In this document: positions 1 to 10,674 of the stretch, piece after piece
Numbering within the stretch: position 1 is the first letter of the stretch
How the letters are laid out: each line of letters opens with the position of its first letter
Origin: Favolaschia claudopus
Taxonomy: Eukaryota; Basidiomycota; Agaricomycetes; Agaricales; Mycenaceae
Direction of reading: 5' to 3'
NCBI GenBank assembly: GCA_037176885.1
Contig: JAWWNJ010000016.1
Location: forward strand, 1,798,001-1,862,000
DNA: 64,000 nt
The notes under the pieces: model-generated
Seen by the model: only the letters and a program-made list of their open reading frames with translations
Told to the model about the DNA's origin: nothing
Databases searched by the model: none
Translations under genes and position numbers: made by a program

Positions 1-538
1 AGAGTTGGATTACGCCGCCGCGATGGCAGACTGCCAGACGGTTGGAGGACGCATCAAACGCCAAACCAGTAATCTCGGCGGACTTGATGAGCGGCCCTGT
101 GATGAAAACTTCTTCGAACACGAGTTTTCCCTGGTAGACTCAATCAGTGGGTCCCCCTAGATTCGCGAAATAGAACAAACCCCGCGTTTGAATCCCTGCC
201 AACACACCAACTGGCTGTTCTGGGTGCCGTAGACCAACGCCAGGGTCATGTTGTCCTCGCGTTTGACCCAAACCATGGCCGTAGTCGCCCCGTGAGTTTC
301 GAGCCATGTTGGGCCCGGAATCTCGCGCATAGAATGGAGATCCCAGGCTTTAGTGCCGTCTGTACCTGCGCGCAACATCATTCCAATTCATAACGATACT
401 TGACCTCGGAATCTTACCTCCACTGGCTAAATATTTCCCGTCGTCTGTTGCCTGCAGTCGTACGATCGCGCCAGAGTGCCCGTGCAGCTTTCCATGAAGG
501 CGGTAGGACTGTTTCGAATTGGAACGAAGCGAAAGCAT
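1..538 (-). CDS. WD40-repeat protein, N-terminal part (runs off the window)
   Basis: The reverse strand encodes the start of a WD40-like beta-propeller protein. The first exon carries a typical repeat opening (HGHSGAIVRLQATDDGKYL, then ASGG), and the second carries the matching end (TDGTKAWDL). Two introns are visible: about 417-366 (GTAAGA...CAG, 52 bp) and one of about 49 bp near 175-127, after which the frame continues to the window edge (GLAFDASSNRLAVCHRGG). I chose the ATG at 538 because it is the first in-frame ATG. The frame is open further upstream but has no ATG, so an upstream exon is possible. WD40 propellers are protein-interaction scaffolds; nothing here says which complex. The C-terminus is outside the window. 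Confidence 0.72.
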
Positions 539-920
539 TGCGTGTGGGATAACCTCCCCTCCGCTTGTCTTATAGTTTGGGACTCGATTTTCTCCGGAGT
601 CATTCTGCCGTCTACGCGAGAACAATAAACAAGAGCGCGACTACGGCTTTCCGTTGTATTCTACATGAACGAGAACAATGCACCCCCGGCACCCGCTTAT
701 CCGTGTGCTTGGCTACATTCTCTGTTTTCCGCACTTGGTACAAATGCCAATTGTTTCGGCTAATTCAGCGGCACCGCCTTCTGTTCCCGAGATCGGTCAA
801 TTGTTTCGTTTCAAGCTATCCCCGAACCACAACGCGTTACCGCCCGCGTGCGCTGATGCTCGGCAATAGTATCCGACGCGCTCTCGCTTTATATCCCTCC
901 TGCGAGAACGAAGCTCACAC

Positions 921-1718
921 ATGGATGCTTCTACAGTCGCCGCGCGTCACGACTCTCCGTTCGCGGAGCCAGGCATTCCCCCGCCCCCTGTTATGTTGCT
1001 TCTCATCCACACCGACTTCAATACGCCTGTGCTGCCAGGTCTCCTCATTCACGAGGATCTCGAGGACTACGATCATGGCCCTGGACATGTCGACGATCCC
1101 GCTCCAGGCTCAAAGGTGCGATTCGTCGACAGTGTTCCTGTGCACTCCTATCCCCCGCCGCCAATCCTCCCAAAACGGATTCCGAGGCCTGCAGGTTTGT
1201 CGCGGGAAACCCTGGAAAATCTCACCGGTTGGCCGCAAGTTGAGCTGGATCGCATTAAGGTGCGGTATTCGAGCTTGTTCTCTCAAAGCTATTAACGAGA
1301 TCTGTCAGACACGCGTGGAAGCCCTTGCGGATGACCACCTCAACACAACAGTATGTTATTCGGACCAGGACAAGAAGCAGATCGATTTAGTCTACAAACT
1401 GGTAACTCTGTCGCTATTATCGTTGGCAACTTTTCACTCACATCGCTGTTCAGGCCTCAATTGAGTTCTATGCGCTCAACAATTATGAAGACCACTGGGT
1501 CACCGAAACCATTCTGCAAAGGCATTTGAAGAATACCTCCGAGAAGCACAAGAAAGCACTGAAGGCTGAGGCTGCCTTGAGTCGCGCGTTGCGCCACCGC
1601 CGAGTGAGTCCCCACTTTCGTTCTGCTCATAAGTCCGTCATCTCAGATATCTTTGACAGCCTTAAATTTGCTGTTTCCTCGCCGTGCTAGGTTTGGGCGT
1701 ATGTACAAATGTAACTAG
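921..1718 (+). CDS. Orphan four-exon protein, 217 aa
   Basis: Four exons (921-1259, 1309-1401, 1454-1603, 1647-1718) join through three short introns (49, 52 and 43 bp), all phase 0 with GT-AG ends and plausible branch points, giving 217 aa. The N-terminal half is rich in Pro, Asp and His (PPPPVMLLLIHTDFNTPVLP; SYPPPPILPKRIPRP). The C-terminal part is helical and strongly basic (HLKNTSEKHKKALKAEAAL, SRALRHRR). There is no signal peptide or membrane segment, and I do not recognise a domain. The consistent splice structure argues for a real gene. The last exon is short, and the 3' splice choice there is the weakest part. Confidence 0.55.
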
Positions 1719-1826
1719 CTCTACTATACCATGCACGCACTTGTAATTGGTTCTTCTCAATTACCAACATACACGATTTCTCCCTCTGCTCAACTTCTTT
1801 GACTCTGAGATTCACCTGAGATTGGC

Positions 1827-1895
1827 GGCGCAGCTGCGCGCGCCGCCGCGCACCGTGACAATGTCACGCTGACCGTGACACTACCGTGACTCGTC
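1827..1895. promoter_or_regulatory. Palindrome and GTGAC-repeat cluster upstream of the 2250 gene
   Basis: A perfect 12-bp palindrome GCGCAGCTGCGC (1827-1838) is followed by a perfect odd-centred palindrome CGTGACA-A-TGTCACG (1854-1868) and three further GTGAC motifs up to 1895. It lies between the end of one gene (1718) and the start of the next (2250). Dense symmetric motifs like these fit binding sites for dimeric regulators, but that role is inferred. Confidence 0.3.
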
Positions 1896-2249
1896 GTGAC
1901 GCTGGTCCTCATTTCAGTCTTGCACCTGTATGACGCTGTGCGTCGACAGATTGCGCTCTCGCTGCTAGGCGTTGTACGCCAGCAGACAAGTTCTATACCT
2001 CCTCTCTCAGGCTCTCTGCCTTCCGACTCCGCTATGCGACACTCCAAACCTATCTCCTTGTGCGCACAAGTGCCATACCTCCATATACGCGACTCGGCAA
2101 AATACAATAAAGCACAAGTACAATGGCGCTAGCGAAAACAACATGGATCTAAATGATTTAAACGCACGGGCAAGAAGAACTGAATCTCGCGCCTCTCCCT
2201 CTACCGTCTGCTGGCTCCAAACGTTGTACGCGCGGAGCGAGCTACCGGA

Positions 2250-4375
2250 ATGGACCCCGACCCCGCTCCCCCGAAACCACGGCACTCTAGAAAGGTGCGA
2301 CTCCTACGCCGCACTGAGTTGGTCGCGGCTGACGATATCTCAGCGTACTAATCCAGGACACGCTCCAGAGAAAGTCCGCGCGGTCCCAGGTCCCCAGCGC
2401 GAAGTCCTCGATTCTGTAGGCTTCGCTCCAACCTTGCACCAAACATTACTCACACCGCTATAGGCAATCGAAACAGCGCGAGCCGCGCAGCAGAGTAACT
2501 TGAATCTCGCCGCCGATGTCGACGCTCTTCGCGGTGCTCTTGCAGCGGCACAGGCGACAGCCGTGGAACAAGGCCGTGTGCTGAGTTCTTTGCAGGACGA
2601 GCTCAACAGCAAGCACCAGATTATTTTAGAGATGCAACACCACGAAGGCCAAATGGAAGCACAGTTCCTCGCCGACCAGAACAAGCTCGGTCAAATGGAA
2701 GCATTCTTTACTGCCGACCGGGAGCATCTTGCTTCGATGGTAGGTCTGCTTGTGGCCTTTACTTTCACTGCAATTGACGCCACCGAAGTTCCAGCAGCAG
2801 AACGAGCTGGTCAATAAGTTCACTGAGGCTCAAAAGTTGTTGATGCAGCGAAACGAAGACGTCGATCGGCTCCAGCGTGAATTGGTCAGTATTGCACACC
2901 CCCATATCCGTCTCATCATACTCATGCTCCTCCTCTCAGGTGATCAAGTCGGACGAGGCCATCCAGCTTCGTGCGCACAGTCAGCTTCAGGCACTGAACA
3001 CCTCTAAGAAGCAAGTACCTCCCCGCCGGAAAACTCGTGCCAGCATGGGCGCTATCGTCAACACTGGCGCACGCACGATCGAGATTCCCCTCGATCCTAT
3101 TCCAATGGCTGAAGTGCCTGAGCCCAGTACCGAGTCGACCTCGCAACCCCTGCTCAGTGCCACTCCCCGTCTGGCTGAGGTATTCGACGGCGACATTGAC
3201 AAGCTCGACAAAGTGCTGAATGACTTCGCACAACTGTGCCTTGGTCGCGACGCAGTGGTAACTGTGACGCCTAAGAAAGGGACAACAGCGAAGAAGAAAT
3301 CGGGGAGCGCAAAGAAGAAACAGGACAAGCCTTTTATGATCAATTATGTGCATGTGAGTCGTCTAGCCATATATTCATCCACTCAAGTCTCTGATCATGC
3401 TGCGCTCGCAGAGGCGCCTGCGCCACTTCACTTGTATGAAATTCGAGGTAGAGGCCGTAGGGGACTTCGAGCACCACAACCCTGCTTCGGAAGCTTCGGT
3501 CTCTGCCTGCGAAGCAGGCGAAGATCCCCCCGACGAGCTCTTTCAATGGGATTTCAGCCCAGGATACCTCCAGTGTCGTTGGAACAAGCTCATGATCAAG
3601 AAGATTGTGGATACCCTCCTGGCAGAGCATGAGGAAGATCAAGATGATTTCATCGAAGTCGGCGCCAATCGCGTATTTATGGAGAACGCAATGAAGGACA
3701 AGCTCGCAACTTGGCGTGGGTCATGGCACAAATTCCAGCCACGCTTCAGCTCAGCGACTCAACACGTTGAGACGTCGGCAGAGGCTCATGCTCGCGCAGT
3801 GCAGGCGAAAGAGCAGCACCAGCTTGAAATGCGAAGCCTTGCCCTCAAGACTCGCGTAAGTCCACATTCGCATACATATGAGCAAAGACTAAAACAGCAA
3901 GCAGAAACTTGAGGATCGTATCGAAACAAGTACTCACACAATCCAGCTCAAGATATTGGCGGGGACTGCGAGGGATGTCGAGACGTGGAAGCGGATGAGA
4001 GATATGGTTGGCCACCTTGGGATTTGGGGTATGTCGTCCGAGGAAGAGGCGGACGTCATGCTGGACGGCCAACTAGTCCGAATATACAAAGTCAAGGTCT
4101 GCATCTGGCGTGAGCCTTCCATCGCCGACTATCTGCGCTTCGTCGATGCGCAGACCGCTCTGAACAAGAAGAACCAACCAGGCCCAAAGCCTGCCCCACG
4201 AGTCCGCAACCCCCAGCACGGTTTTGGAAAGGCCGCAGCACCGCCGGGCCTTCCGCGAAACCTTTACAGCAGTACATGGCTCGATACCAAGACACCCGCC
4301 TATATCGAGACCCTGAACATCCCGAAGGAAGTGTTCGAACTCTTCGTCGCTGCGACCGACAGAATGAACCTCTAA
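2250..4375 (+). CDS. Coiled-coil protein of an uncharacterised agaricomycete family, 603 aa
   Basis: Seven exons (2250-2294, 2344-2415, 2464-2739, about 2795-2884, 2940-3353, 3412-3855, 3905-4375) are joined by phase-0 introns of 48-58 bp, giving about 603 aa. The order is: a short basic Pro-rich N-terminus (MDPDPAPPKPRHSRKR), a Gln/Glu/Leu-rich coiled coil (about residues 45-160), a Lys-rich linker (TAKKKSGSAKKKQ), then a globular half with FQWDFSPGYLQCRWNKLMI, GMSSEEEADVM and the ending ELFVAATDRMNL. I recall similar C-terminal halves as recurrent unnamed proteins in mushroom genomes, but no function is known to me. The acceptor of exon 4 could be 2788 or 2794; both keep the frame. No signal peptide or catalytic motif is visible. 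The next gene downstream is also from an orphan family. Confidence 0.72.
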
Positions 4376-4514
4376 ATTTCTTATACGTATGACTGACTAC
4401 TTATCGCACACACGATACACGAATAGAAGTAGGTTTTGTAAAAAAAAAACTCGTAGTCTTGTAATACACGAACTCCCTGATTTCGAGTAAATGTTTGAAT
4501 CGTAAGCTTGACTT

Positions 4515-4548
4515 GTGCTATTGATCTACGAGTGCTATTGATCTACGA
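4515..4548. repeat. 17-bp tandem repeat, two perfect copies
   Basis: GTGCTATTGATCTACGA occurs twice head to tail just downstream of the coiled-coil gene. An A-run (4441-4449) lies 65 bp before it. It probably falls in the 3' region of that gene; no function is claimed. Confidence 0.75.
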
Positions 4549-4694
4549 GTATGTACTATGAAGTCTTAGTTGCAACACTTGCAAGTCCGCAACGAGATTC
4601 ACTAGACGTGACATATGTGACATATGTGTGACATCCCATTTCCCTCTCATCCCAACCTCCACCATTGCTTCCCGTTCCCGCCTCGATATCAAAC

Positions 4695-4888
4695 GAACGT
4701 ACAGTGCTTAGCACCGCGTTCGAGAGATACCGCAGTAACGCGTTTTGCCTACCTTCCGCCTCCTCCGAGTCGACGGACGAACGTACAGTGCGTAGCACCG
4801 CGTTCGAACGATCCTGAATGAAAATCAGTGCTCCAGCTCTTCCACAAACCAAAATCAAGCGGAACGTACAGTGCTGAGCACCGCGTTT
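4695..4888. repeat. Three copies of a 27-bp hairpin motif
   Basis: The motif starts at 4695, 4779 and 4862, so spacing is 84 and 83 bp. Each copy reads GAACGTACAGTGC, a variable dinucleotide (TT, GT or TG), then AGCACCGCGTT, usually with a final C. The ends GAACG/CGTTC and the core GTGC/GCAC can pair, giving an imperfect hairpin. The sequence between copies is unrelated, so these are dispersed copies of one motif and not a simple tandem repeat. They sit 170-370 bp upstream of the 5062 gene, where regulatory sites would be expected. Confidence 0.7.
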
Positions 4889-5061
4889 GTTTGGCTTTTA
4901 CGACCCCACTGTGCTCAATACCGTTCATCCATTCCGCGCTCGCTTGCCTCATTCCCTCGTTCGTCTTCAGCATCGTGTGCGCATCCTCTGGTAAGATAAT
5001 TTCGATGTCCTCTTTACTTCTTCTGACATTCCTCTGGGTAGTTCTTGCTGTCTAGAGGGCC

Positions 5062-7907
5062 ATGGAGTCCTCCCACTCAACCGGATCCCCGACGTTTCCT
5101 GTACGTATCCAAATACGATCTGCTATGCTTTTCAATCCCGCTCAAACCCTAGCTCAGACAGGCCCATATTTTGACGGGTTCATCAAGAACAAACTGGGTG
5201 TCTTCGGGGCACACTACGGTGACCCTAACTTCCTACTCGACATACCTCCACCCTCGGAGGCCACTGCTCCCGACGGGTACAAATTCAATGACGGGGACTT
5301 CAGGCGGCCGCTTTGGATCAATCCTAAGTTCCCCTACCTGGTCCTTCTGCCGCGCTTCAGTCCGTTCAATGGACCACTCTTCTCCCGCCTCAATGTCAAT
5401 GAGAAAACGGTCCCCATCGTCGAAGTTACAGTACCTGGTTCCAGCTTCGGACAATTCAATATTCGTTGGGGCCTTGATCAAAAGGTCGTTGACAGCTGGC
5501 TCTACTTGGAGAGTCTGCTTCGTCTCACGCTACGAACCATGATGGACTTGTATGGCTCTCGTCCTGGCGAAGCTGTATACACCTTCCTCTCCCCCATCAG
5601 TTACTGCTACACGGAGAGGAATGCCACCTCGCATTCCAATGCAGTGAAGATCGCCCTGCGCTCGCGTGATGCGTTTCTGCCTCTTATGGCGGAAATCACG
5701 GTCATGTTCATTCTTCTCGACGCGCGAGATACCCAGGATTGGAGGCGCCGTCTGATGGACCGCACCAAGCTTACCTGGCAATGGATCGTTGATTTGGAGC
5801 AATCTGCGGTCGGGAATATGCACATCGATCGGCTGGGGGGCATAATGGACTTGACGCTGAGGAAAACACATATGGATCATCATCTTCCTCGGCACGCTCG
5901 CTGGCTCTTGCCTCACCTCCTTGGCAGACACCGTGTCCCACTCTACTTCTTCTACGGCAACGACCTCCCCCTCAAGGAACCCATTCCAGACGCTCTTATC
6001 AATTTAGGTTTTGTGCCCACTCAAAATGAACTCGATTACCTCAATGGGCTAGACGGCGAAGTGGTTTTCAGCCGATGGTCAGCCACAGGGTCAAAATGGC
6101 AAAGCCTCAGAAATGGCCTATCTCCAACGACAACTCCCGCCCGTCTGCAGGCCAAGGTACAGCAGTCAGAGATGCCCTCTGCTCCACCCCCAGCTTCCAC
6201 GCCCTTTCCCGCTGTCGAGCGTGATAGCGGCCAGAAGCCAGGGGAGGATGTACATGCTTTTCTGGAGCGCCGCCGGCTTCATAATGAAAAGCGAGCTCAG
6301 CACGAGTCGTTCGATGCGAGAAAAGCACGCCTCGCTCGAGAACAGCATGCATCTGGGGGGTCAGCTCCGGGTAAAAAGGGGGCTCGTGTCTTTATCTGGG
6401 AGGAGGATGGAGGCTTTTTCATTCGCCGCGCATGCAATCGCACCGATGCGGCTGATCGTTGGGACGAATTTACTCCCCGTCAGCGTCTTTACGATTCTTT
6501 TTCAAACCAGTGGGATCTTTGCACAGCGCTGGCCCCGACCGAGATAGCTGAGCCAGACAATTTCGACGATGACGACGGGGACGAGGATGATTTCTTTTTC
6601 CATCAACCACCGGCATCTACTGACGCCCTGCCCGCGCTTCCCGATGTACCTGGACGTGACATATTGGAGGCGGAAACTGGCGAGCGGGCTGACGAGGTTC
6701 TTGAGCACGCGTATGGTCTGAGTCGCGAAGATCTTTGCGAAGACCAGTCCAGGCTGCCAGGGTGGAGCACACAGGATGCTCGCAGCATCATCACCTCTCG
6801 TTTTGGCTTCAATGAGCATTCGTCTGCTCCTCCTTCGTCACGGAAGATGCAGGACAAGGCATGCGGATGGACTCTCGGAGACGAAACTTGGAGTGTTCCT
6901 CCCGAGTCGGGGCTTCCTGCCCTGTTCCAGCACATCCTCGATGCGAATGATTTGAAGGCCATCCCGGCCAACCTCATGGATATAGCTTCATCCAATTCCA
7001 ACTTGGAGAACGAGTGGAATATTGACGTAAAGGTGCTAAGACTACCTGATCGCGTTCTTTTTGAACTTTTTCCTCACGGATCTCATTCGTCGAGTCCGTC
7101 AATTCTGCTGGAAAGTGCAGCCGCTGTTCTTCAAGTGCTCAGGTCGGGTTGGGGCAACAATTCCGATGTTGAGACCATCATACGCAACCTCGTGAATCTA
7201 GGTGTTGCCTTCTTTCCTGGTTGGCCAAGACCACTTGATTATACGCCGCTCCCGCCTCCTATCCAACCTACCCTGGGTCGTCGTCACGCCGGCTATACTC
7301 CAACTCTCGTTGACTTCGGAGTATACGTCGAGCGCCGTAATTCATTCCTTCGCTCACCGCGTGGTCGTGTGGCTTTATTCTATGGGGGGATTGTTGGCAG
7401 ACTTGCGCGCTTGGTTTTGACAGATTTCGAAGATCTAGCTTGCTATGACCCATATGAAGATGTTCTCAAATCTGGTGTACGTGTGGAGGGAACTCGGGAC
7501 GGGGAAACGGTTTTGTGGCATGAAACGCTGACAGAGGACGAAGTGGGTATCATTTGCGGGGTGTATGCTGTTGAAACCGGTATGTTTTGAGTTCTCACAT
7601 CGAAGCAAGCTCTTAATACTCTGTAGGTCAAAAAAGCACTGCAACAGAAGGCGGCCAACAGCTGAAGTATATATCGTGGTGGCCAACACCAACCGCCTTC
7701 TGGTCCTCTGGTCTCAACACTGGGTGGTGGAATTCTAATTGCGAGAGATGGTTCGTGAAAAGACTCAGGGAGATGGAGAGGATGTCTGTCAAGCTATTCA
7801 CATACGCAGAGTGGAAAAACAAAATCAGGTACAATACACTATCACGCAAGGTCGGAACGAAGAATGAGAAGCTTGCTGAACAATACATTGTAGCTCGTAC
7901 TTGCTAA
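5062..7907 (+). CDS. Large orphan protein of an agaricomycete-type family, about 913-932 aa
   Basis: A very long exon (5062-7579) is followed by an intron (7580-7626) and a second exon (7627-7907) ending in TAA. The product is about 932 aa if the first exon is unbroken. The stretch 5101-5157 looks like a 57-bp in-frame intron (GTACGT...CTCAG); removing it gives 913 aa and a cleaner N-terminus (MESSHSTGSPTFP joined to TGPYFDGF). Features are PFxGPLF and aromatic-rich segments at the N-terminus, a charged Arg/Glu helix near residue 395-440 (FLERRRLHNEKRAQHESFDA), an acidic patch (DDDDGDEDD), and a Trp-rich C-terminus (SWWPTPTAFW, GWWNSNCERW). I see no signal peptide or known catalytic motif. 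The length and clean frame show it is a genuine gene; its role is unknown. Confidence 0.8.
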
Positions 7908-8462
7908 ATCTATCTGTATCATAGCACATGGTCTGTCTTGTATATTACTTGTGATGCTCATCTGCAGATGGTCTGCGGATGACCTGCAGACGATCTGCAG
8001 ATAGATTTAATGGTGTGTAAAACTCGAAGTTTCTAGTTCAATTTATCCGGCCTTGAAATGAGTCGAGAAACTTCAAGTTTCTCGTACGCAGAAACTCAAT
8101 GGGAAACATTACATATCTTGAAGTGTTTCTGTGGGCTCTAAAGCCGAAGTTTACTGTCTCGTTTATCTGGGACGTGTACTTCAGAAAACGTGCCTGATTT
8201 CTTTGCTCGTGAAAGATGCCAGAATATAACGAATTTATTGGACCTAGATATAGAGTAAGAATTTATATAATCTAGTTACATTTCTGGCCGCAATAAATCA
8301 ATTGTATTTTAGCTAGTTTCTGAGGCCCATATTCTAAATGAGAAACTTAGAACTTAACAATTAACTTGTTGGCCCGATAAATTGAGGAAACGCGGCAGTG
8401 CTTGAGCTGAGAGGGAGATTTGTAGGTAATAGAGCCAGATTTAAAGAGGGAGTGGTGTGCCC
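7908..8462. other. AT-rich intergenic stretch with small palindromes
   Basis: No coding signal is seen. It contains repeats of CTGCAGAT/TCTGCAGA (7965-8000) and a perfect palindrome GAGAAACTT-C-AAGTTTCTC near 8065-8083. Variants of GAAGTTT and GAAACT recur nearby, suggesting an eroded repeat. Confidence 0.4.
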
Positions 8463-8925
8463 AGATGGGAAGGGGCCGAAGGCCCGGTACGTACGTAGCT
8501 AAAGTAGGTAGGTAGGGAGAATGTGCTGTAGGTAGATAGTTGATGGGGTATGTTTATAACTAAGGGAAGTAAAGAGGAAAACGTTGCGTGGTTTTTATGT
8601 ATTGTAGGGTGTGCGGGAGGTTTTTGGGATGGGAGAGGAGGGACGACAAGTTGAATGGAGAGTTGGATTTCAGAGATCGGCGGAGCGAGTGACGGGCGGT
8701 TAGATATCTTCGGCAGGTAAGGAGGTAATGGGCAACGGTTTCTGGTTGATTGCACCTTGCACAGAGCGGGGAATCGACGACCTTGATACGGTGGAGGAAG
8801 GCGTTGAGGCTGCAGTGGCCAGCCAACAGCCAACGCGGCCACTGGTGGCCGCCAGTGACTTTCCTAGTGATGGGTGTATTACTCCCGTGATTGATCTACT
8901 GCATAGCCTCACTACAGTCATCAAC
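8463..8925 (-). mobile_element. Dead LINE (non-LTR retrotransposon) 3' end
   Basis: On the reverse strand, 8826-8560 encodes the hallmark C-terminal zinc-knuckle end of fungal LINE ORF2: GHCSLNAFLHRIKVVDSPLC, then ARCNQPETVAHYLLTCRRY, and a tail ending with TTQRFP. The pattern C-x2-C-x7-H-x4-C is visible. Just upstream (8924-8830) the continuing sequence (IHPSLGKSLA) is in a different frame, so a frameshift has occurred, and the reverse transcriptase itself is absent. A small hairpin GGGCC-GAA-GGCCC at 8473-8485 lies in what would be the element's 3' tail. This is a 5'-truncated, inactive copy. Confidence 0.7.
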
Positions 8926-9065
8926 TCAGGTCAAGCCATTGAAGCCTTTTGTTTTCTGTCTCTGATGTGCTTCCTTGCGATATTGTTTTCCTGTCATTCG
9001 ATCGGCTCCTTATATCCCTACCGCTCAATTCCAATGTCGGATTCTTTCACCTTCCATCTCTCACT

Positions 9066-10601
9066 ATGAAACCAAAGTCGACATCCACTGCACGGGCAGC
9101 AAAGCACACCTGTCCATGCTGCAACGGCCTCTCCTTCTTGGTCATCTTCACTGGACTTGCGGGACGACGCAGCGGTAGACCAGTGGGTGGATTGACGGAT
9201 TTTCCTGCGTCCTAGTTCTCTGATTGCGGGGTTTCATTGGTTACTTAGGTGAAGCAATCGCTCTCTGCTCGCGACAGCGCCGATAGGCTTGCTGCGCATC
9301 TTGGGTTGACCACGACTGGGGAATTCAAGCTGAGAAAGTACAAGGATTGTCTCATTGCTACGGATGAGGTGTGTCAGTTTTGCTTTCGCTCTTACGACGA
9401 ACTACCTACCTCGATATCCGCTCAGATGCGTCAACTCTTTGGCGATCTCGTCCCCGGCGACAGCGAAGAACCTTCGCACCCTATTGTGGTGAGTCTCCCC
9501 TAACTCAATTCCGAATAACGACCCAGCACTCTTGCCTAGTCCGCCTTTTGCGCCAACTACCTCCCATCTCTCGTAAATGCATACATGGAGAATTACTGTC
9601 CAGAAGGCCCGTACCACCGACTCCTCGTCGGGATCCTCCAAAGCAGCTATTTTGCCAAATACTTTCGAACGCCCGCTGGGTCCGATCTATACGCCTTCTA
9701 TGTTGGTAATATTCTCCTCTCGGTATGTGCATGTCTGCCTCCTGTCGCGTGTAGCAAGTCCCTCACCGGGAATTAAATTCTCAATTAGACGCACGAGGAG
9801 CCTCTGTCCCCGTTCACCGTTGGACTTTTGATTCTAGCTACCTGTAAGCTGCGTCATAATCTCTATGTGCGACTTTTATTGATATCAAGAATTACTCTCG
9901 GATTTAGACGCGCATGAATACAAAGCCTACATTGAACCGCTCCCCGACCACATAGTCACGCAATTGAAGTGTTGGGTGAGAGAGCAGGGGCAGAAATCTA
10001 TAGATTTTCTCCGACCAAGCCTTTGCCTGATGAGCGAAAGTGAGGTATTGGCTCAACTCAGCGACGATCCCGAGGCGGAGGAGCGTATGAGCTCCGAGTT
10101 TGACAATCATAAGGTATCTTGTTCAACACCTTTTCATTTCCGAGTCGTGTTAATCGTTTGCGTCTATCTCCTAGCGAAATCTCGATATGGCCATCTCGTA
10201 TGTGCAATCAAGTCTGTGCCTACCAGTTTCATTTTCTAACGGCTTGTCTCTCCAGAATACTCAACATCCTCGATGGCCGCCTCAAAAACGAAGCGCGGCA
10301 ACTCACACTCACGCGGGGACACGTCTTCGAGCGATATGCACAAATGCATAAGGAGAAAGTGACGGGTCGGCGATCCGAATGCGTGCGCTGTCAGACAGTT
10401 GCGTATTGCTGCAGAGGTGTGTTACCCATTCAAATCAATACTGTATCGTTGTCGGTTAAATTGGGCTGAATCGGATTCGTTCAGAGCATCAGAGGGAGGA
10501 TTGGACGAGTGAGTATTTATCTCGGTCCGTTCGTCAAGTAGTGACCAAAAATCAAACACTCTGCAGATCACAAGGAACGATGCTTCAAGACGGTCTATTA
10601 G
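9066..10601 (+). CDS. MYND-type zinc-finger protein, about 347 aa
   Basis: Nine exons can be followed: 9066-9182 (least certain), 9249-9488, 9540-9722, 9789-9843, 9908-10113, 10175-10197 (23 bp), 10256-10416, 10485-10508 (24 bp) and 10567-10601. The C-terminus is MYND-like: ECVRCQTVAYCCRE, then HQREDWTNHKERC. It keeps the second Cys pair, the Cys-x3-His, and the closing His-x3-Cys. The first Cys-x2-Cys pair of a standard MYND finger is missing at its usual place. Another Cys-rich bit (TCPCCNGL) lies near residue 15. MYND fingers bind proline-rich partners, and many agaricomycete proteins end with one. No enzymatic domain is recognised in the middle. Two micro-exons encode part of the finger, so automated models could truncate it. 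Confidence 0.68.
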
Positions 10602-10674
10602 CTATACGTACTACACCCCCGCGCGCGGATTTCGAAATATCATCGAAAGAGACTGTTCATTCACATAAAGGTAG

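Noticed and set aside
565..1464. 299-codon forward frame
   Set aside because: Only its end (1309-1401) is used as an exon of the 921-1718 gene; the rest overlaps the WD40 start and has no protein-like composition.
4556..4858. 100-codon reverse frame with repeated SNAVLxTVRS
   Set aside because: The repeat in the peptide is just the hairpin motif translated antisense.
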